DNA of 64,000 bases, from contig NZ_CAJNAT010000010.1 of NCBI RefSeq assembly GCF_905220705.1, forward strand, positions 124,001 to 188,000, read 5' to 3'. This stretch comes from Paraburkholderia domus (GTDB lineage Bacteria; Pseudomonadota; Gammaproteobacteria; Burkholderiales; Burkholderiaceae). Shown one piece after another: positions 58,139 through 64,000 of this stretch. A program made the position numbers and the translations under genes. The notes under the pieces are model-generated. The model worked only from the letters and a program-made list of their open reading frames with translations. It was not told where the DNA came from and did no database searches. Within the stretch, counting starts at the first letter, position 1; each line of letters begins with the position of its first letter.

Positions 58139-61012
58139 TTACTTTCTACTGGCAATGCGTTTCAGCAGCGGCGCCAGATACTTACCGGTAAAACTTGCCT
58201 TTGACTTGGCGACCTGCTCCGGCGTGCCTTGCGCAATGATCTGACCGCCGCCGGCTCCGCCTTCGGGGCCGAGATCGATGACCCAGTCGGCGGTCTTTAT
58301 TACATCGAGATTATGCTCGATGATCACGACGGTATTACCCTGGTCTCGCAAACGATGAATGACTTCCAGCAGCAATGCGATGTCGTGAAAGTGCAGACCG
58401 GTGGTCGGCTCGTCGAGGATGTAGAGAGTGCGACCCGTGTCGCGCTTGCTCAGTTCCAAAGATAGTTTGACGCGCTGCGCCTCGCCGCCCGACAGGGTGG
58501 TGGCCGACTGGCCCAGCCGGATATAGCCCAGACCCACGTCCAGCAAGGTTTTCAGCTTGCGCGCGACGACCGGTACGGGCTTGAAGAACTCGTAAGCGTT
58601 CTCCACCGTCATGTCGAGGACTTCGCTGATGTTCTTGCCTTTGTATTGGACGTCCAGTGTTTCGCGGTTGTAGCGCTTGCCGTGGCAGACGTCGCAGGGA
58701 ACGTACACGTCCGGCAAGAAATGCATCTCCACTTTCAGCACGCCGTCGCCCTGGCAGGACTCGCAGCGGCCGCCTTTCACGTTGAACGAGAAGCGGCCCG
58801 CTTCGTAGCCGCGTTCCTTCGCCGCCGGCACGCCCGAGAACAGTTCGCGGATCGGCGTGAACAGGCCCGTGTACGTGGCCGGATTCGAACGTGGCGTGCG
58901 GCCGATCGGCGACTGGTCGACGTTGATGACCTTGTCGAAATGCTCCAGCCCTTCGATCGATTCGTACGGCGCCGGCTCGGTAGACGAGCCATACAGGTGA
59001 TGCGCGACCGCGTGGTACAGCGTGTCGTTGATCAGCGTGGACTTGCCCGAACCGGACACGCCGGTCACACAGGTCAGCAGACCGACCGGCAGATCCAGCG
59101 AGACGTGCTGCAGATTATTGCCGTACGCCTCGACGATGCGCAGGCGCCGTTCATCCGGTTCCTTGCGCTCGTCCGGGAATTCGATGTTGCGAGCGCCGGA
59201 CATATACTGCCCGGTCATCGATGCCGCGTTCGCCTCCACCTGCTTGGGCGTACCTTCGGCGATCACCATGCCGCCGTGCTCGCCCGCGCCCGGTCCCATG
59301 TCGACCACGTAGTCGGCCATGCGGATCATGTCTTCATCATGTTCGACGACGATCACCGAATTGCCCAGGTCCCGCAGATGCTTAAGCGTGGCGATCAGCC
59401 GGTCGTTGTCGCGCTGGTGCAGACCGATCGACGGCTCGTCCAGCACGTACATCACGCCGGTCAAACCGGAACCGATCTGCGAAGCGAGGCGAATGCGCTG
59501 CGCTTCACCGCCCGACAGCGTTTCCGCGCTGCGTTCGAGCGACAGGTAGTCGAGCCCGACGTTATTCAGGAACATCAGGCGTGCGACGATTTCCTTGACG
59601 ACCTTGTCGGCGATCTCGCGTTTCGAGCCTTCGAGCCGCAGCGTCTGGAAATAGCCGAGCGCGTCGCGCAACGGCCAGCCGCTGATTTCGAAGATGCCGC
59701 GCGCGTCGCTATTCGAGCCGATCCGCACGAAACGGGCTTCCCGACGCAGCCGCGTGCCGGCGCAGGCGGGGCAGGGCTGGTTGTTCTGATACTTGGCGAG
59801 TTCTTCGCGCACCGCGACCGAATCGGTCTCGCGGTAACGCCGTTCCAGGTTCGGGATGATCCCTTCGAATACATGCTCGCGCACGGAAGTGCGGCCGCGT
59901 TCGTTGATGTACGAGAACGGAATCTCCTGCTTGCCCGAGCCGAACAGCAGAATCTTGCGGACTTTCTCCGGCAGATCTTCGACGGCTGTGTCGATGTCGA
60001 ACTCGTAGAACGCCGCGAGACTTTGCAGCATCTGGAAGTAGAACTGGTTACGCCGGTCCCAGCCCTTCACCGCGCCTGCCGCCAGCGACAGCGACGGATG
60101 CGCGACAACCCGCTTCGGATCGAAGAAGGTAATCTGGCCGAGGCCGTCGCATTCCGGACACGCGCCCATCGGGTTGTTGAACGAGAAGAGGCGCGGCTCG
60201 AGCTCCTGCAGCGAATACGAGCAGATCGGACAGGCGAACTTCGAGCTGAACAGATGCTCCTTGTCCGTATCCATTTCCAGCGCGATTGCGCGTCCGTCGG
60301 CGAGACGCAGTGCGGTTTCGAACGATTCGGCGAGGCGCTGCTTCATATCGCCGCGCACTTTCAGACGGTCAACGACGACGTCGATCGTGTGCTTGTCATT
60401 CTTTTTCAGCTTCGGCAGCGAGTCGACGTCATAGATCTTCGCGACGCCCTCATTGGCCGTGCCGCCGCCCGAGCGCACGCGAAAGCGGATGAAGCCTTGC
60501 GCCTGCATTTCCTCGAACAGCTCGACGTGCTCGCCTTTGCGGTTCGCCACCACTGGCGCGAGGATCATCAGCTTCGTCTCTTCCGGCAAGGCGAGCGCCG
60601 CATCGACCATTTGCGAGACGCTTTGCGCTTCCAGCGGAATTTCGTGGTCCGGACAGTACGGCGTGCCGACCCGTGCGAACAGCAGCCGCAGATAATCGTG
60701 AATTTCGGTGACGGTGCCGACCGTGGAGCGCGGATTGTGCGAGGTCGCTTTCTGTTCGATCGAGATCGCCGGCGACAGGCCTTCGATCAGATCGACGTCC
60801 GGCTTCTCCATCAATTGCAGGAATTGGCGGGCGTAGGCGGAGAGGCTTTCGACGTAGCGCCGCTGTCCTTCCGCATAGAGCGTGTCGAACGCCAGCGACG
60901 ATTTACCCGAGCCGGATAGGCCCGTAATCACGACGAGCTTGTGACGTGGGAGGTCGAGATTGACGTTCTTCAGGTTGTGGGTGCGAGCCCCACGGATACG
61001 GATTTGTTCCAC
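58139..61012 (-). CDS. uvrA: UvrABC excision nuclease subunit A
   Basis: 957 residues, normal length. DNA-damage sensor of nucleotide excision repair. Two ABC ATPase units: Walker A GLSGSGKSSLAFDTLYAEGQ (about 31) and GVSGSGKSTLINDTL (about 650); signature LSGGEAQRIRLASQ (about 497) and LSGGEAQRVKLSLELS (about 836). Zinc fingers CPICSYSLQELEPRLFSF with ACPECDG and CESCQGDG with VPCDVC. Divergent from the MFS gene. I saw no SOS box in the upstream 355 bp, though in many species uvrA is LexA-controlled. Confidence 0.98.
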   Translation of the reverse strand: MEQIRIRGARTHNLKNVNLDLPRHKLVVITGLSGSGKSSLAFDTLYAEGQRRYVESLSAYARQFLQLMEKPDVDLIEGLSPAISIEQKATSHNPRSTVGTVTEIHDYLRLLFARVGTPYCPDHEIPLEAQSVSQMVDAALALPEETKLMILAPVVANRKGEHVELFEEMQAQGFIRFRVRSGGGTANEGVAKIYDVDSLPKLKKNDKHTIDVVVDRLKVRGDMKQRLAESFETALRLADGRAIALEMDTDKEHLFSSKFACPICSYSLQELEPRLFSFNNPMGACPECDGLGQITFFDPKRVVAHPSLSLAAGAVKGWDRRNQFYFQMLQSLAAFYEFDIDTAVEDLPEKVRKILLFGSGKQEIPFSYINERGRTSVREHVFEGIIPNLERRYRETDSVAVREELAKYQNNQPCPACAGTRLRREARFVRIGSNSDARGIFEISGWPLRDALGYFQTLRLEGSKREIADKVVKEIVARLMFLNNVGLDYLSLERSAETLSGGEAQRIRLASQIGSGLTGVMYVLDEPSIGLHQRDNDRLIATLKHLRDLGNSVIVVEHDEDMIRMADYVVDMGPGAGEHGGMVIAEGTPKQVEANAASMTGQYMSGARNIEFPDERKEPDERRLRIVEAYGNNLQHVSLDLPVGLLTCVTGVSGSGKSTLINDTLYHAVAHHLYGSSTEPAPYESIEGLEHFDKVINVDQSPIGRTPRSNPATYTGLFTPIRELFSGVPAAKERGYEAGRFSFNVKGGRCESCQGDGVLKVEMHFLPDVYVPCDVCHGKRYNRETLDVQYKGKNISEVLDMTVENAYEFFKPVPVVARKLKTLLDVGLGYIRLGQSATTLSGGEAQRVKLSLELSKRDTGRTLYILDEPTTGLHFHDIALLLEVIHRLRDQGNTVVIIEHNLDVIKTADWVIDLGPEGGAGGGQIIAQGTPEQVAKSKASFTGKYLAPLLKRIASRK

Positions 61013-61367
61013 GCGTTATTCCAAGACTTGGCCCGTGACCTGGCGGAAAGAGGAGGAGGCTAAACCTGCTACTATAACGACTTTTCAAGACCGCCGTTAC
61101 GGCTTCCTGACAGCCCGATCGGGTGCCAAGGCAAGCTGTAAGGCAGCGGTCCAGCGCCGCGGGGAAGAGGTCTAACTGGGGCCATTTACCGCGAGTACAA
61201 GGCGCCGCGAGGCTCCAGGCGAGTGTGCAGCAAGGCCGTCGGGCCAAATGCCGCGCCGCATGCTTGCCGCCGTCCAGTCTTCCCGTGGTATGCCGCCTGG
61301 TTGTGGCCGTCCTGCGGGGAAGGCCCGCCCGCGGTGTGCCGCCCAGCCCATTCAAAGAACGCTCCCG
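61013..61367. other. Divergent intergenic region uvrA/MFS
   Basis: About 355 bp. CTACTATAAC (61070-61079) could supply a -10 in either direction. I searched by eye for CTGT-N8-ACAG and found none. No gene is supported here; the frames present are GC-rich noise. Confidence 0.5.
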
Positions 61368-62558
61368 ATGTCCAATCCGTCCGCTACATCCTCACGCATG
61401 AGCGCGCCTGAAATGCGCGCGACCGTGTCGCTTGCCGCCATCTTCGCGCTGCGCATGCTTGGTCTGTTCATGATCATGCCGGTGTTCTCGATCTACGCGA
61501 AGACCATCCCCGGCGGCGACAACGTGCTGCTGGTGGGTATCGCGCTTGGTGCGTACGGCGTGACGCAGTCGATGCTGTACATCTTCTACGGCTGGGTCTC
61601 CGACAAGGTCGGCCGCAAACCGGTCATTGCAACCGGCCTCCTGATCTTCGCGATCGGCAGCTTCGTCGCGGCGGGCGCGCACGATATGACGTGGATCATC
61701 GTGGGCCGGGTGATTCAGGGTATGGGTGCGGTGTCATCCGCGGTGATTGCGTTCATCGCCGACCTCACCTCCGAAGAGCATCGCACCAAGGCGATGGCGA
61801 TGGTCGGTGGCAGCATCGGTATTTCGTTCGCGGTGGCGATTGTCGGTGCGCCGATCGTGTTCCAGTGGGTCGGCATGAGCGGCTTGTTCACGCTGGTCGG
61901 CATCTTCTCGATTCTGGCGATCGGCTTGGTGCTGTGGGTCGTGCCGGATGCGCCCAAGCCCGTGCACGTACGCGCGCCGTTCGCCGAGGTGCTGCATAAC
62001 GTCGAACTGCTGCGCCTGAACTTCGGCGTGCTCGTCCTGCACGCCACACAAACCGCACTGTTCCTCGTCGTGCCGCGCATTCTCGAAGCCGGCGGCCTGC
62101 CGGTCGCGTCGCACTGGAAGGTGTATTTGCCGGTGATGGGCCTCTCATTCGTGATGATGGTCCCGGCGATCATTGCCGCGGAAAAACGCGGAAAAATGAA
62201 AATCGTGCTGCTGTCGGCGATCGGTCTTATCCTGATCGGACAGTTGTTGTTGGGCGTCGCACCGCATACGATTCTGAGTGTGGCGGCGATCCTCTTTGTC
62301 TACTTTCTCGGCTTCAATATTCTTGAAGCGTCGCAGCCTTCGCTGGTGTCGAAACTGGCGCCGGGAACCCGCAAGGGCGCGGCCGCCGGCGTGTACAACA
62401 CCACCCAGTCGATCGGTCTTGCGCTGGGTGGGGTGGTCGGCGGTTGGCTGCTCAAAGTTGATGGTCAGAGCGCGGTCTTTTTCACTTGCTCTGGGCTGGT
62501 GTTTTGCTGGCTTATAATCGCGGCAAATATGAAACAGCCGCCGCGCAAGAAGGCGTAA
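61368..62558 (+). CDS. MFS transporter (YajR/drug-efflux type)
   Basis: 396 residues, 12 membrane spans. Motif A GWVSDKVGRKPVIATGLLIF sits between spans 2 and 3; the proline/glycine-rich motif C region GSIGISFAVAIVGAPIVFQW marks drug:proton antiporters (motif C G-x8-G-x3-GP-like). Many betaproteobacteria carry this gene between uvrA and ssb. ATG at 61368. The substrate is unknown. ssb starts 112 bp downstream. Confidence 0.88.
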   Translation: MSNPSATSSRMSAPEMRATVSLAAIFALRMLGLFMIMPVFSIYAKTIPGGDNVLLVGIALGAYGVTQSMLYIFYGWVSDKVGRKPVIATGLLIFAIGSFVAAGAHDMTWIIVGRVIQGMGAVSSAVIAFIADLTSEEHRTKAMAMVGGSIGISFAVAIVGAPIVFQWVGMSGLFTLVGIFSILAIGLVLWVVPDAPKPVHVRAPFAEVLHNVELLRLNFGVLVLHATQTALFLVVPRILEAGGLPVASHWKVYLPVMGLSFVMMVPAIIAAEKRGKMKIVLLSAIGLILIGQLLLGVAPHTILSVAAILFVYFLGFNILEASQPSLVSKLAPGTRKGAAAGVYNTTQSIGLALGGVVGGWLLKVDGQSAVFFTCSGLVFCWLIIAANMKQPPRKKA

Positions 62559-62670
62559 CCGAACTCACCCGGCGGCGAGCTGAGGCGCAGTTCCGGTCTC
62601 CGGCCCACAGGCTTGAGACGTGAATCGTGCATTGCTGCGCTGCCCGCAACGGAATCAACAGGAGAAACTC

Positions 62671-63213
62671 ATGGCATCCGTGAACAAGGTCATTCTCGTC
62701 GGCAATCTCGGAGCCGATCCGGAAGTCCGTTATCTTCCGAGCGGCGACGCAGTGGCGAACATCCGCCTTGCGACGACGGATCGGTACAAGGACAAGGCGT
62801 CCGGCGAAATGAAGGAAGCAACCGAATGGCACCGTGTGTCGTTCTTCGGCCGGCTTGCTGAAATCGTGTCGGAATATCTGAAGAAAGGTTCGTCGGTGTA
62901 CCTGGAAGGGCGCATCCGCACGCGTAAGTGGCAGGCCCAGGACGGCACCGACCGCTACTCGACCGAAATCGTCGCCGAGCAGATGCAAATGCTGGGTGGC
63001 CGTGGCGGCTCGATGGGCGGCGGTGGCGACGAAGGCGGTTACAGCCGCGGTGAGCCGTCTGAGCGTAGCGGTGGTGGTGGTGGCGGCGGCCGTGCGGTCT
63101 CGGGCGGCGGCGCTTCGCGTGGCGGCAGCGGTGGTGGCGGTGGTGGTTCGAGCCGTCCGAGCGCGCCGGCCGGCGGCGGCTTTGATGAAATGGACGACGA
63201 TATTCCGTTTTAG
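62671..63213 (+). CDS. ssb: Single-stranded DNA-binding protein
   Basis: 180 residues. OB fold (MASVNKVILVGNLGADPEVR, TEWHRVSFFGRLAEI, GSSVYLEGRIRTRKW), a long glycine/serine linker (about 115-170), and the acidic C-terminal tip DEMDDDIPF that recruits partners. Start at 62671 after AGGAGAAAC. Tetrameric in the family. A terminator follows. Confidence 0.97.
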   Translation: MASVNKVILVGNLGADPEVRYLPSGDAVANIRLATTDRYKDKASGEMKEATEWHRVSFFGRLAEIVSEYLKKGSSVYLEGRIRTRKWQAQDGTDRYSTEIVAEQMQMLGGRGGSMGGGGDEGGYSRGEPSERSGGGGGGGRAVSGGGASRGGSGGGGGGSSRPSAPAGGGFDEMDDDIPF

Positions 63214-63252
63214 GCCCTACTAACGCTGGCGTTAGACGCGTGAAATGCATAG

Positions 63253-63279
63253 AACCCTGCTTTCGAGCGGGGTTTTTTT
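63253..63279 (+). terminator. Terminator after ssb
   Basis: AACCCTGCT-TTCG-AGCGGGGTT, a 9-bp stem with one G-T wobble and UUCG loop, followed by TTTTT. Confidence 0.88.
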
Positions 63280-63517
63280 ATTGGGTCACGGGCGAGTCGG
63301 CCGCCTGTTTGACGGCGCAAGGCGGTGCCGTTCACGTAGCGCTTCCTTCGATATTTAGCGTCGCGGTACGCTGCCGGACAGCGATTTACTGCCACCGAGG
63401 GTAAACCTTCCAGCAGGGCCCGGCGCGCCTCAGCCGTCCGTTTTTGTCTGGATCGCGGACTGCCCCCACAAACCCGTCTTGACTTTCACTTACTTGCCGC
63501 CAATACTGAATCCATAC

Positions 63518-63549
63518 TTTGTACGGACAAAGTGACAAAGACGTACAAA
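63518..63549. promoter_or_regulatory. Inverted repeat upstream of the MaoC gene
   Basis: TTTGTAC at 63518-63524 and GTACAAA at 63543-63549 flank ACAAAGTGACAAAG. This could be an operator for a regulator of the acyl-CoA pathway gene that starts 23 bp downstream. Confidence 0.45.
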
Positions 63550-63571
63550 TCACCCTGAACAGGAGACAGAC

Positions 63572-64000
63572 ATGGAGTCCGACGTCGCAGTAAAAACCCG
63601 CATCCGCGCCAGCTATGGCCGCTACCTCGAAGATTTCCACGTAGGCGACATCTACGAACACCGGCCAGGGCGCACCATCACTGAAGCCGACAACATCCAC
63701 TTTTCGCTGCTGACGATGAACTTCCATCCGATGCATTGCGACGCCGCCTATGCGGCCAAAAGCGAGTTCGGCCGCCTGCTCGTCAATAGCGGCCTGACGG
63801 TTGCGGTGGTGCTGGGGCTGTCGGTGAACGACGTCAGCGGCAAGGCGATTGCGAACCTTGGCTGGAAAGAGATCCGTCTCACCGCTCCCGTGTTTTGCGG
63901 CGACACGATCTACGCGGAATCCGAAGTACTCGAGAAGCGCGAATCGAAATCCCGTCCGGGGCAGGGCATCGTCACTGTGCAGACTCGCGCGTTCAAGCAG
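63572..64000 (+). CDS. MaoC-family hydratase (5' part)
   Basis: 143 codons to the window edge. Starts MESDVAVKTRIRASYGRYLE after AACAGGAGAC. Hot-dog fold with RTITEADNIHFSLLTMNFHP, MHCDAAYAAKSEFGR, LVNSGLTVAVVLGLSVND: the Asp/His pair of R-hydratases is in EADNIHF. This subgroup includes mesaconyl-CoA and itaconyl-CoA hydratases; the exact substrate is open. Confidence 0.85.
   Translation, partial: MESDVAVKTRIRASYGRYLEDFHVGDIYEHRPGRTITEADNIHFSLLTMNFHPMHCDAAYAAKSEFGRLLVNSGLTVAVVLGLSVNDVSGKAIANLGWKEIRLTAPVFCGDTIYAESEVLEKRESKSRPGQGIVTVQTRAFKQ

Noticed and set aside
58646..60919. A 757-codon open frame on the plus strand opposite uvrA
   Set aside because: It is the antisense shadow of a high-GC conserved gene; its product is a low-complexity Arg/His/Asp-rich chain with no family features.
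61013..61367. LexA (SOS) box for uvrA
   Set aside because: No CTGT-N8-ACAG arrangement was found by eye on either strand.

Overview
The window looks like a chromosomal segment of a Paraburkholderia/Burkholderia-type betaproteobacterium. The evidence is high GC with GC-rich third positions and conserved Burkholderiaceae gene order: TPR gene-lolB-ispE-tRNA-Gln-prs-rplY-pth, kdsD-kdsC-lptC-lptA-lptB-rpoN-hpf-ptsN-hprK-rapZ, and coaD-ferredoxin. Species cannot be fixed from the sequence alone.

Left core (1-8.9 kb): the 5' part of rpoH with a perfect CIRCE operator, a PagL-type lipid A deacylase, an NTF2-like protein, a truncated leuA paralogue, ybiB, a fumarylpyruvate/fumarylacetoacetate hydrolase with a maleylpyruvate/maleylacetoacetate isomerase (end of an aromatic ring-cleavage route), ftsY, rsmD and coaD.

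Accessory island (about 8.945-30.999 kb): a 22 kb AT-richer element inserted in the 5' end of a ferredoxin gene (fdx). A 28-bp exact direct repeat (t8945-g8972 and t30972-g30999) marks attL and attR. The left copy is a dead 11-codon fdx stub behind coaD; the right copy rebuilds a complete fdx behind an island-supplied -10 box. A tyrosine integrase lies just inside the left end, and similar 19-bp sequences near both ends look like integrase arm sites. The cargo is mostly anti-phage: (i) a ribbon-helix-helix regulator, a fused double cytosine-C5 methyltransferase and an overlapping PD-ExK nuclease, which together look like an unusual restriction-modification system; (ii) a Kiwa operon (kwaA-kwaB) lying between two direct repeats; (iii) a GmrSD-type DUF262/DUF1524 nuclease. 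Also present are a helicase-like ATPase with DUF6641 and a 55-aa protein, a J-domain/Sel1 protein with a small lipoprotein and a small membrane protein, a second short recombinase, a RES-toxin remnant, a frameshifted DUF4087 lipoprotein and three unrecognised genes. Dispersed palindromes (TGTCGG..CCGACA) and a 30-65 bp repeat family occupy the gene-poor stretches. An inverted fdx fragment at the right end suggests earlier insertions at the same site.

Right core (31-64 kb): fdx, hisC, pth, rplY, prs, tRNA-Gln, ispE, lolB and a TPR protein; mutM and mutY (oxidised-guanine repair); a LON-domain protein; the rapZ-hprK-ptsN-hpf-rpoN nitrogen-PTS/sigma-54 cluster; lptB-lptA-lptC-kdsC-kdsD for LPS transport and Kdo synthesis; a KefB-type antiporter, apt, a LysE exporter, a Nudix protein, purU, a PepSY protein with a possible Fur site, an AI-2E permease, uvrA, an MFS transporter, ssb and a partial MaoC-family hydratase.
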